Assembly: GCA_964479535.1 (NCBI GenBank)
Contig: CAYZMM010000002.1
Coordinates: 124,001 to 188,000, forward strand
Origin: S015-6 sp964479535
Lineage (GTDB): Bacteria; Desulfobacterota; DSWW01
Reading direction: 5' to 3'
DNA length: 64,000 nucleotides
Shown here: piece by piece, positions 36,701-44,291 of the stretch
Numbering within the stretch: position 1 is the first letter of the stretch
Layout of the letters: each line of letters starts with the position of its first letter
Translations under genes and position numbers: made by a program
Notes under the pieces: model-generated
What the model was told of the DNA's origin: nothing
The model's database searches: none
The model's input: the letters and a program-made list of their open reading frames with translations, nothing else

Positions 36701-39700
36701 TCACAGGAAGCAATCGGGTCGTCATGCCTTTCGACTCGATTTCCTTGAGCGCCTCCTGCAGGACGGGAGTGGAGCCTGACAGCACGGTCTGGTTCGGGCC
36801 GTTGTAGTTTACGATCCAGCACTCCGGGTGCTTGCCAAGGACCTCCTGCAAGGCCTCCGGGGGTGACAGCACGGCTGCCATGGCTCCGGGGGTTGCGCCC
36901 TGGGCTTCCTGTACCAGCCTGCCCCTGGCCTCGCAGAGAAGGTAGAGATCGTCCTCGTCCATGCATCCTGCGGCGCAGAAGGCCGTAATCTCTCCAAGGC
37001 TGTGTCCGGCCAGCATGTCCGGGTGGATCCCCAGGGATTCGAGCAGACGGAAGGTTCCCATGCTGACCGCGGCGATCGCGGGCTGAGCCACCTGCGTCTG
37101 CATCAGGGCGGTGCGCTGGGCTTTCTCCTCCTGCTTGTTCCAGGCCGCAGGCGGATGGATGTAGGAGCTGATCGGCTTGGGCAAGGTCCCTGCCAGGCAT
37201 CGGTCCGCTCGTTCGATGCTCTCGCGGATCTCGGAGAAGAGGAGGGAGAGATCCGTCAGCATGTCCGGATACTGGGCCCCCTGGCCCGGCAACAGGAACA
37301 CGACCTTTCCCTCGGGGCAGAGGGGGCGATCCGTGTAGTACACGCCCTCGAGAGATGTGGAGGGCTCTGTCGCACCTCGCTGGAGGACGTTGCGCGCGAG
37401 GGAAAGCTTCTGCCGAAGGTCTTCCCGGGTTTGGGCCACGATCCCCAGTCGCATGCGAGCGCCCGGGTCGTTTCTGTGCTCTCCCGCTCTCCGCCAGCTC
37501 GTGAAGGAGAGGTCCCGCATGGATGCCGACTCCATCCTGCCGAGGGATTCCTCGAACTTCCCCAGAGCCTGGAGGAGTCCGTCCCGGTCTGCCTCGTCCC
37601 AGACGAAGAGTTCGGCCGGAAGCTGCTTTATAGGAATCTCCTTGGGCCTTCCGTCTCCGCTGGGGCGGTATTCCTCGAGCACGGCATGGAAGTTGGTGCC
37701 TCCAAAGCCCATGGCGCTCACGCCGGCCCGCCTGGGAGGGGCCTCCTTTTCCCGGATCCACGGCCTTGGAAGGGTATTCACATAGAGAGGAGATTCTTCA
37801 GCGGCGATCTCGGGATTCGGCGTCTCAACGCCAATCGTCGGAGGAAGGATCTTGTGGTGAAGAGCCATGGCCGCCTTGATAATGCTTGCGATGCCGGCCG
37901 TGCACTTGGTGTGGCCGATCATGGACTTCACGGAGCCGACCGCACACTGTTTGGGGGGCGTGTGTGACTCCAGGAGCAACCGGTTCAGGGCCTTCAGCTC
38001 TTCCTTGTCCCCGGCGGCGGTCCCCGTGGCATGGGCCTCGATCAGCTGCACGGTCGATGGAGCGAGGCCCGCCATCTCGTAGGCCCTGCTAAGGGCCCTC
38101 ATCTGTCCTTCGGCCCTCGGTGCGGTCAGCCCCTTGGCCTTCCCGTCACTCGAACCGGCCACCGCCTTGATGACGGCGTAGATCCGATCGCCGTCCCGTT
38201 CCGCATCCACCCGTCTCTTCAGAACGAGTATCCCGAAGCCTTCGCTGATGACGATCCCGTCGGCGTTCTCATCCAGGCATCGTGCCTTTCCGGTCGGGGT
38301 AAGGGCCTGCGTCTTGCTGAAGGCGAGAAAGGCGAAAGGGCTCTGCATCGTATCTGCGCCACCCACGATGGCCATTTCGCTCGAGCCGCCCTGCAGTTCC
38401 CTCACGGCCAGGTTGAGAGCGGCAAGGGAAGAGCCGCAGGCCGCATCCACAGTGCAGTTGAGGCCTCCCAGGTCAAAGCGATTCGCCACCCTCCCTGCGG
38501 CCACATTGGTGAGGATCCCCGCGAAAGAGTCCTCCGTCCACTCGGGAAGGAATGCGTCCATATGGGCCTTGACCTCTGCGGAACGGAAGGGCTTGCCCGG
38601 GAGCGACTCCAGATAGGGCAGAAAGGATCGAAAGGCATAGGACAGCCCGAGGTCTGCGATGCCGCCTCCCGCGCCGAGGATGACCGAGGTCTTGTCCCGG
38701 GGGAAGGGCCTGTCTCCGTAACCCGCATCCCGGAGGGCATCCCGGACTGTCAGAAGGGTCAGCAGGTGAAGGGGTTCGATCGACGACAGGGAGTTGGGCG
38801 GCATGCCGAACTCCATCGGGTCGAAGGGCACCGGATCCAGAAAGCCTCCCCATTTCGAGACGCACTTGTCCGGCGCCCGTGGATCCGGGTCGTACCAGAG
38901 CCTCCAATCCCATCGTTCCGGAGGAACTTCCCGCACCGAACAGACCCGGTTCAGGATGTTCTCCCAATAGGCATTCACGTTTTCGGCTCCAGGGAGGAGG
39001 CATGCCATTCCAATGATCGCGATGTCCGAAGCCGGCCGATCGGCTCGAGAGGTCCCAGGCCGACTCTTGGTTCCTTCGGCCTGCTTTCCTCCATCCTTCG
39101 TGCCGTGACCGGCAGGGGCTCCGGTGTCGGATACCGATAGCGGAGACGGCTGTTCCAGAGGCACGCGACGTCCTGCGAACTCCTGCTCTCTCAGGAAGGA
39201 GAGGAAGTCTCCCAGGTTGCCGAATTCGCTGGCCGTCTGCTGGGCAAGAAGAGCATCCTGGCCCACTGGGAGGAGATCTTCTGCCGGATCGTTCCAACCG
39301 ACAGAACGGGAGACCTTTTCGATCCATTGCTGCCGTTTCACTTTGTCGGAAAGGGCCGGATCGGCCCTGAGGGTCGCCTCGTCGGCCTGAAGGCGCTCCA
39401 CCACGGGGGTGCCCGGGGGTCCGTAGACCTGGAAGGGAATGCCCAGGGAGCGGCCGAGGACCCGGGTCTCACTGCCGTCCATGGAACGAATTCTGTCCTT
39501 AGACGGCTGCGGAATCGCCGATTCCGGGAGCAGCCACAGGGCCGCGTCCAGACAGACCCCGGCAGCCCCTGCTCGCAGGCATGCAGAAATCGTGTACAGG
39601 CCGATGCCTCCGCGGGGCCAGCACGGCACCCCAAACTCTCGACGGTATCGTTGCAAGTGGATGAGCGTACCTTCCGGTCCGATTCTGCCTCCGGCCTCGT

Positions 39701-40103
39701 TCCCCTTCAACACGAAACCGTCCGGATGCAAGCCGGCGGTTCGGCGGGCTTCCTGAATGTCGGTCACCTCCACCAGCACTTCACGGCCCTGCCTCCGGAT
39801 CTGCTCGAGGCCCCGCCGCAGCGTTTCTGCGTCCAGACTGCCGGAAAGGATCACTTTGGTGACGTTTTGCGGCAGGTCGAGCCGGATCCACTCGAGAAGA
39901 ATCTCGGCGGAAGAGGGCAGAGAGACCCCGCAAGGTCCCCCCGCATCTCGGTCGAGTATCCGGAGTGCCCCGAGTCCGGAAGGTACATCCGTTGTGTGCT
40001 CCAGGTCGAGAATGCCCACGGCCCCTGCGCGACAGGCCGCCACTGCCAGGGCCGGATCCGCGAGGGACGAAGGTGTCAAGATCAGGATGCTTTTTCCAGT
40101 CAT
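33747..40103 (-). CDS. Iterative type I PKS, NMO/PfaD-like-KS-AT-ACP-KR (PKS2)
   Basis: About 2118 residues. N-terminal ~250: a shortened nitronate-monooxygenase/PfaD-like TIM-barrel domain (KGNEAGGRIG at 135-144; the usual His after GG is Arg). KS ~360-815: Cys558 (VDAACGSS), His693 (EAHATGT), His733 (KSMIGH). AT ~935-1250: GHSLGE with Ser1037. ACP ~1465-1550: LGIDSIKRVEIL, Ser1503. KR ~1590-2100: TGGARGIS, SSVAG and the Tyr2033/Asn2037 pair in DYAAAN. Residue numbers count from ATG 40109; ATG 40103 is preferred as start because AGGA lies nine bases before it. First gene of the six-gene operon. With PKS1 it supplies KS, AT, KR and DH for repeated chain extension. Confidence 0.92.
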   Translation of the reverse strand: MTGKSILILTPSSLADPALAVAACRAGAVGILDLEHTTDVPSGLGALRILDRDAGGPCGVSLPSSAEILLEWIRLDLPQNVTKVILSGSLDAETLRRGLEQIRRQGREVLVEVTDIQEARRTAGLHPDGFVLKGNEAGGRIGPEGTLIHLQRYRREFGVPCWPRGGIGLYTISACLRAGAAGVCLDAALWLLPESAIPQPSKDRIRSMDGSETRVLGRSLGIPFQVYGPPGTPVVERLQADEATLRADPALSDKVKRQQWIEKVSRSVGWNDPAEDLLPVGQDALLAQQTASEFGNLGDFLSFLREQEFAGRRVPLEQPSPLSVSDTGAPAGHGTKDGGKQAEGTKSRPGTSRADRPASDIAIIGMACLLPGAENVNAYWENILNRVCSVREVPPERWDWRLWYDPDPRAPDKCVSKWGGFLDPVPFDPMEFGMPPNSLSSIEPLHLLTLLTVRDALRDAGYGDRPFPRDKTSVILGAGGGIADLGLSYAFRSFLPYLESLPGKPFRSAEVKAHMDAFLPEWTEDSFAGILTNVAAGRVANRFDLGGLNCTVDAACGSSLAALNLAVRELQGGSSEMAIVGGADTMQSPFAFLAFSKTQALTPTGKARCLDENADGIVISEGFGILVLKRRVDAERDGDRIYAVIKAVAGSSDGKAKGLTAPRAEGQMRALSRAYEMAGLAPSTVQLIEAHATGTAAGDKEELKALNRLLLESHTPPKQCAVGSVKSMIGHTKCTAGIASIIKAAMALHHKILPPTIGVETPNPEIAAEESPLYVNTLPRPWIREKEAPPRRAGVSAMGFGGTNFHAVLEEYRPSGDGRPKEIPIKQLPAELFVWDEADRDGLLQALGKFEESLGRMESASMRDLSFTSWRRAGEHRNDPGARMRLGIVAQTREDLRQKLSLARNVLQRGATEPSTSLEGVYYTDRPLCPEGKVVFLLPGQGAQYPDMLTDLSLLFSEIRESIERADRCLAGTLPKPISSYIHPPAAWNKQEEKAQRTALMQTQVAQPAIAAVSMGTFRLLESLGIHPDMLAGHSLGEITAFCAAGCMDEDDLYLLCEARGRLVQEAQGATPGAMAAVLSPPEALQEVLGKHPECWIVNYNGPNQTVLSGSTPVLQEALKEIESKGMTTRLLPVSCAFHSPLIASAGDRLTELLRKATLRPFKKPVFSNTTAGPHPEDPDRLPECLGEHLRKPVRWVEEVRSIHDAGGRVFIEVGPSTILTGLVKKILQGRPFVALSTDRNGKPAFPQILSSLATLFVNGYPLEIDRLYQGRQARRVDLDSREGDTPPGKTALASWRIDGSRNRPPPSLQRMATEQKVEPDRAGRAAQPPPAAHVEAARPTQEPSLPSPQTSTGPTAEGAGPRTPDGAARVVERFQGLMSKFLETQRAVMMAYLNQETVPDEFRVETAPEEKPSLQEGERAAETSLPDPPDETVPTEAPRRLEDAERERPASSLPEETETPASLEAEARAMLLRLISERTGYPQEVIGPDVDLEAELGIDSIKRVEILGELRHWLASVGRNDVEDAMDVLSHEKTVQGILEQLSLPSEPAGTEEPPATLYETGARPGKQEPAAPRELGGATNGNRAKRYRFRTVPVPVNGDPLVLPVPGTLLITEDSRGVASALTARLASYGQNLIRIRSADKTRSIDKDLYEVDLASHEEVRRFVDEVRSTDGPIGGIVHLLPLSPEDGPEGNGKGLWKKRTQQEVKALFYLLQSSGRDLLRPDGGRPGCVLAVTAMGGHFANKNGSRLSFFPGQAGIEGLLKTLSQEWPDIHTRVVDFSLQLPAQQIAEQVLFEIGSRGGPVEVGFDGYRRVALEPERAPLDLKGAPVSAMDTHSVILVTGGARGISFEVAYDLAERYRPRLLLLGRTPPPRPDEDPDTRDLASPAEIKAALIARQEKEGREPRLKEVEALFHRLMKEREVRRNLEALARTGARAEYFDVDVRDDHAFDLFLDTCYSRFGRIDGVIHGAGIIDDRMILDKSPDSFDNVFDTKVNSAFTLARKLRPETLRFLVFFSSVAGCFGNAGQCDYAAANEVLNKLALYLDSNWPARVVSINWGPWETGMVTPELKRQFAKRGLTLIHPEFGTKRLTEELAFGSKGEGEVIISDIEGWSDAER

Positions 40104-40294
40104 GGCCATTCTTCCTGTGTACGGCTAAAACCGTGGTCCAGCAGCTCGGTCAAACGTCTTTTCAAAACTTGGATGCACAGGAAGGGAAAGTTGCTCTTTG
40201 GCCTCGGCGCACACATACCCCGGTGCTGGAGCCTCTCCCATTGAACAGGTGTGCCAAACAAAAAAACCAATTATTACAATCAATTATCTTATGA

Positions 40295-40324
40295 ATTATA
40301 CAGTATAACTCAAAACCCCGTCAA
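40295..40324 (-). promoter_or_regulatory. Strong sigma-70 promoter of the PKS operon with palindromic operator
   Basis: On the minus strand TTGACG (40324-40319) and a perfect TATAAT (40300-40295) are 18 bases apart. A perfect 13-base palindrome TTATACAGTATAA (40296-40308) covers the -10 box, as expected of a repressor site. The promoter sits in an AT-rich island (about 40255-40385) within the 408-base gap 40110-40517, in contrast to the GC-rich surroundings, and leaves a ~180-base leader before PKS2. I see no riboswitch or ORF in the rest of the gap. Confidence 0.65.
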
Positions 40325-40517
40325 CAATATTTACGGAAAACATACGTTCTGTTTTTTCAAATAAGTTCATTCATTACAAAACGTGCTGCAGACAACCCAT
40401 GGATAACCGTGAAACTTTCGTATCCGGTGGTAAAATATGTAATCAGGGGGCCCATGGATACCGGCTACACCGCCGGGGAAGGGAAAGGATGCAAACACAG
40501 GGCCACGCAATGGTTTC

Positions 40518-41084
40518 TCAGGCACCTTTGCCCCACGGTTCCCCATCAAAGGTCTCGCGTGTGACGAATTCCTTCAAGTCCTTCCTGGAGGGGGCCTTCG
40601 GATCGAAAGCGGGTCGGCCCAGAGGGAGGATCTCCACCACTTCGAAGCCTTCGGGTACGTTCAGGATCTCGCCGGCCTTTTTGTGATCGATCGCCCCTAC
40701 ATGTACGGTTCCGAGCCCGAGCGAGTGGGCGGCAAGAGCGATGTTTTGGGCGGCAATCCCGAGATCGAACATGTACCAGTCCCCTTTGTCCGTGGCGAAA
40801 GTGTCGCCGTACTGGCCCGACTTTCCCCTCTCTCCAAGCAGCACCAGCAGAACCGGCGCCTGGACCATGCCCTTTGCAGCAGGGTTCTTCGGAAGCAGCG
40901 TCTCCTGCAGAGCCTGTTTCTTTGCGGGGGCCTCGACAACGACGATCTTCCATGGTTGTACATTCACCCAGGAAGGAGCCCATTGTGCAGCCTCCAGTAA
41001 GCGGGTCAGATCCTCCGCAGAGACCGGCTCCTCCTTGAACCTGCGTACGCTGCGACGGTTTCGAACGGCCTCCATCACGTTCAT
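40518..41084 (-). CDS. Nitroreductase-family FMN enzyme
   Basis: A 188-residue flavin nitroreductase-family protein: MEAVRNRRSVRRFKEEPV is the FMN-binding N-terminus; APSWVNVQPW, DLGIAAQNIALAAHSLGLGT and LPLGRP are the usual family segments. Family members reduce nitro groups, quinones or flavins, and some act in cofactor or polyketide metabolism. Start ATG 41084 follows GAAGGAG; the longer in-frame reading adds a charged tail. It has its own promoter (41128-41156) and ends ahead of the AT-rich PKS promoter region. Whether it acts with the PKS island is unknown. Confidence 0.88.
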   Translation of the reverse strand: MNVMEAVRNRRSVRRFKEEPVSAEDLTRLLEAAQWAPSWVNVQPWKIVVVEAPAKKQALQETLLPKNPAAKGMVQAPVLLVLLGERGKSGQYGDTFATDKGDWYMFDLGIAAQNIALAAHSLGLGTVHVGAIDHKKAGEILNVPEGFEVVEILPLGRPAFDPKAPSRKDLKEFVTRETFDGEPWGKGA

Positions 41085-41127
41085 GCGATTCTCCTTCTTT
41101 GATCTGCGTTGCGGGTCATGGGCCGAG

Positions 41128-41156
41128 ATCATACTAGATCATTTCCTTCGCAACAA
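41128..41156 (-). promoter_or_regulatory. Sigma-70-like promoter of the nitroreductase gene
   Basis: Minus strand TTGTTG (41156-41151) and TATGAT (41133-41128) with 17-base spacing, about 45 bases before the ATG. Confidence 0.45.
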
Positions 41157-41278
41157 TCCTCCCGGCCGCGAAATCCGGCAGCATTCGGTCTCCTCACGGG
41201 TCGTTTCCCTGCGTACAATCCCGCGGGGGCCGGAATGTCGGGTGAAAACCCGGGTAGTGAGTGGGGCTGATTCGGTGG

Positions 41279-42697
41279 TCACCTCGTCCTGCCCGAGTGC
41301 CTTGCGAGAAAGAAGGCACCGACCAGGAGGAAGAACTGGACGAGAAGAAACAGGAGGCTTGAGCGTACCATCGGGCCGGGTACGTGCGTGGTGACAGCGG
41401 TTCCCGAAGAACACGGAGCGTCCTGGCAGTCCGGGTCCGCCAGGTCGATTTTGCCGTCGCAATCGTTGTCCACATCATCGCTGCATTCCGGCCGGGAGGA
41501 GAACCATTCCGTCTGCCCGGGATGGACGGCGGGGTCCCCGTCGTTACAATCCTCGAGCCCACAGAGACCGCCTTCAACATGATATCGATCGCCGTCCTTG
41601 TCGGTGCACGAGAATGTGTTACTCGCGTATTTCAGATTTTGACGATCCGCATCGCGGTAGCTGAAGTGGACTTGGTCGGAGCCGTCCAGGGCAATCGAGG
41701 GATAGCCCCCGGTGTTCGGTTCCGCGTCCACGGTCTCGACCCGCCAGCTGCCGGACGCATTCGTTGCGTACGTGAGGGCCTTTGGAATGCTCTCCGCCTG
41801 GTACCCTGCATGTATGTTGCCGGAGCTGTCCGCCGCGATGGCCACCCCGCCTTCCGGAAACCAGGCCGAGTCGACGGTGGTCACGACCCAGGAACCGGAT
41901 GCATTCGCTGCCACTCTCAGCTCCTTGGGGGCGGTCTCCTCCGGCTGTGCGGAATAGCCGATGGAGACACGGTCCAGGCCGTCTATCGCGATGGAAGTAT
42001 GCTCTCCGGCACCGGGGTAAGGAGCCGTGTCCACGCTCGTGGTCACCCAGAACCCGGACACGTTCGTCGCGACTTTGAGTTCCATGTCGACGCCCTGGTA
42101 GCTGATGTAGGCATTGTCGAGGCTGTCCAGGGCGATGGAGGGCGACCGGGCTGTGTCCGAGGCCAGGTCCACCTCGGTTGTTACCCAGGAGCCGGATGCA
42201 TTCGTAGCGTATCGCAGTTCGTGTTGCGTACCCCCCGCATATGCATAGTGGCAGAAGTGGGCGTTGTCGAGTCGGTCGAGGGTCATCGAGGCGTTCCAGA
42301 CAACCTCCCCGCTCGTGTCCACGGCAGAGACCGTCCACAGGCCGAAGGCGTTCGTTGCGTATTTGACGACGCCTTCCTGCCAATCTACGTATCCGACATG
42401 GACCTTGCCCGCACGGTCCAGGGCGACGGAGGTCGAAACCTTATACGACCCCTGCCAGTCCACGGTGGAAGTGATCCACGTCCCGGAGGCGTTCGTTGCG
42501 TATTTCACATCCCGGTTTGTCCAGTCGGAATAGCTGATGTGAACCGCCCCTGCGGCGTCGATCGCGATCGATGTGTGAAGTCCGGTCTGCAGGCCGAGAA
42601 GGTGCCCGTCCACGATCACCTTCGTCCATCCGAGGGCGTTCGCGGACAGAGAAAGGGTAAGCAACAGTGCCCAAGTCGCCGAGTGAATTCTGTTCAT
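41279..42697 (-). CDS. Secreted YATN-repeat protein with MopE-like motif and C-terminal membrane anchor
   Basis: A 472-residue protein from ATG 42697 (GGGAACGGGAA before it). A signal peptide (MNRIHSATWALLLTLSL) is followed by about eight imperfect repeats of 40-50 residues, each with an IALD-type strand, an H-x-x-Y turn and YATNASGSW or close variants. Then CTDKDGDRY...CGLEDCNDGD and CSDDVDNDCDGKIDL, the Cys/Asp calcium- or metal-binding segment typical of MopE-like surface proteins. A hydrophobic helix plus Arg-rich end (LLFLLVQFFLLVGAF, then RHSGRTR) looks like a sorting/anchor signal. The fold is probably a propeller. Function unknown, likely cell-surface. Confidence 0.8.
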   Translation of the reverse strand: MNRIHSATWALLLTLSLSANALGWTKVIVDGHLLGLQTGLHTSIAIDAAGAVHISYSDWTNRDVKYATNASGTWITSTVDWQGSYKVSTSVALDRAGKVHVGYVDWQEGVVKYATNAFGLWTVSAVDTSGEVVWNASMTLDRLDNAHFCHYAYAGGTQHELRYATNASGSWVTTEVDLASDTARSPSIALDSLDNAYISYQGVDMELKVATNVSGFWVTTSVDTAPYPGAGEHTSIAIDGLDRVSIGYSAQPEETAPKELRVAANASGSWVVTTVDSAWFPEGGVAIAADSSGNIHAGYQAESIPKALTYATNASGSWRVETVDAEPNTGGYPSIALDGSDQVHFSYRDADRQNLKYASNTFSCTDKDGDRYHVEGGLCGLEDCNDGDPAVHPGQTEWFSSRPECSDDVDNDCDGKIDLADPDCQDAPCSSGTAVTTHVPGPMVRSSLLFLLVQFFLLVGAFFLARHSGRTR

Positions 42698-42918
42698 TTC
42701 CCGTTCCCTTTTCGGCCCTTCGGGGTTGTCCTCTCCTTTGACCCCCTGAGAGGTCATGAGGTTCCAACCCTTTCGAAAGCTTGCCGCAACACCGGGAAGA
42801 GCCTATCATCCGTCCGGTTCGAATGGCAACAGCCCCTGCGATGATATTCCGGAACGTTTTGACCCAAAGTCTCGTCAAACTTTCTGGTTCCGTCGAAAAC
42901 CAGGGGGCCGTGTCTCGG

Positions 42919-42947
42919 TTGCCGCCTCGTTTGCGGTTTGTTATTCT
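42919..42947 (+). promoter_or_regulatory. Candidate promoter for the secreted alpha/beta hydrolase
   Basis: TTGCCG at 42919-42924 and TATTCT at 42942-42947, 17-base spacing. It lies in the ~311-base divergent gap 42698-43008, in which I found no other clear element apart from TTTGAC...GTCAAA arms near 42857-42884. Confidence 0.35.
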
Positions 42948-43008
42948 GTTATGCACGCAACTCCCGGGGCTTTGCATGGACGATAGGGAAGAAAGGGAAA
43001 CCGGAACG

Positions 43009-44286
43009 ATGCGTTTGCAGAAAGAACAGCCAAACCACGTCTTGCCTGGGAGGGTCGCGTCTTTCCCCTTCCTTGCGCCCCTTCTTGTCCTGAGCCTGTT
43101 GCTGATCCTCCCTTACGCCAGGGGGGCTTCCGCACAGCCATCCCCCCCTGATCAGCCCGCAGGGGGGCCTGGTGGGTATATGTATGCCCACCAGAGTGTC
43201 AACATCCTGGGCCCCTACTTTGAGTTCTGGCACCCGGATGAAGAGGCATACATGTACTACACATTCGAGCCTGCCGACCCGAAGCCGGACGAGGCGCCCG
43301 TGATCCTCTTCCTGCACGGCTACCAGGCGGCTCTGCCCACCAGCTACGCCTACTGGATGGGGCACATGGCGCGCAAGGGTTACATCGTGGTTTGGGTGAA
43401 CTTCGATCACGGGTTGTCCCCTCCCTGGGAATACGCCTCCTTCGCGGAGCAGAACTGGACAGATGCCTTGAGGCGGCTGGATGACTACACGTGGGAAGGG
43501 CACGTGGAGCCGGAGAAGGACGAGCACGGGGAATACAAGACAGCCATTGTGGGCCATTCCGCGGGAGGGTATCTGGCGGCCATTGTCGCAGCCCACAGCA
43601 CGGACCCGGACAGCGGCATCCCTGTCCCCCGCGCCTTGGTCTGTATCGAACCGGGTGGGTTGGATCTCATCCCGGCGGCCGACTTTTCTCAGATCGACGC
43701 TTCAACAAAGCTGGTCCTGCTGGTGGGCGACGAGGACGAGATCGTATGCAAATCGACGGCCCAGTATATCTGGGCCCAGACGCCTCAAATACCGGATGCA
43801 AACAGGGACTTCCTCGTCTATGCCTCCGACCGGTACGGAGAGCCGGAGCAGATTGCCAACCATTTCTTCCCGAATACGACCGGCTTCGAGGACACGGCTG
43901 CCACGGATGCGCGCGACTATTACATCACTTTCAAGCTGTCGACAGGACTCCTGGATTGCGTGTTCCGGGGAACCCATTGTGAGTTCGCAATCGGAAACGG
44001 AAGCCCTGAGCAGTTGTTCATGGGGCTCTGGAGCGACGGGCGGGCCAACAATCCTCTGGTCTGGGTCGAGGACCCGAGTCAGTTACAGACCACCTGCCTG
44101 GACGGGCAGATCGACATTTTCTGGGGCTCGAATCAGGCCCAGGCTGCCGAGAGGTTCGGCACGGGATCGGCTCGTCTGGGAAACCGTTTCAGTGCACTCC
44201 TGCTACCGGCTTCCCTCCTGTTCCTTGTCATTGCGAGGCACCGGAGGTTGGCTGGGAGATCCTTGAGGAAGTCCGCCCAGGAGTAG
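43009..44286 (+). CDS. Secreted alpha/beta hydrolase with C-terminal membrane anchor
   Basis: About 425 residues. A basic N-terminus and LVLSLLLILPYARGASA form a signal peptide. The mature enzyme has ILFLHGYQA (oxyanion region), IVGHSAGGYLAAIV (nucleophile Ser in GHSAG), VGDEDEIV (Asp candidate) and NHFFPN (His candidate), as in dienelactone-hydrolase/PET-hydrolase-like families. The C-terminus is a hydrophobic helix (ALLLPASLLFLVIA) and a basic tail (RHRRLAGRSLRK), much like the divergently encoded YATN-repeat protein. ATG 42976 is an alternative start. It likely works outside the inner membrane on an ester or lipid. Confidence 0.82.
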   Translation: MRLQKEQPNHVLPGRVASFPFLAPLLVLSLLLILPYARGASAQPSPPDQPAGGPGGYMYAHQSVNILGPYFEFWHPDEEAYMYYTFEPADPKPDEAPVILFLHGYQAALPTSYAYWMGHMARKGYIVVWVNFDHGLSPPWEYASFAEQNWTDALRRLDDYTWEGHVEPEKDEHGEYKTAIVGHSAGGYLAAIVAAHSTDPDSGIPVPRALVCIEPGGLDLIPAADFSQIDASTKLVLLVGDEDEIVCKSTAQYIWAQTPQIPDANRDFLVYASDRYGEPEQIANHFFPNTTGFEDTAATDARDYYITFKLSTGLLDCVFRGTHCEFAIGNGSPEQLFMGLWSDGRANNPLVWVEDPSQLQTTCLDGQIDIFWGSNQAQAAERFGTGSARLGNRFSALLLPASLLFLVIARHRRLAGRSLRKSAQE

Positions 44287-44291
44287 CGCCT

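Noticed and set aside
40236..40256. Possible sigma-54 site on the minus strand near the PKS promoter (TGGCAC)
   Set aside because: After TGGCAC the -12 region reads TTCA, without the required GC; the sigma-70 hexamers close by are much better.
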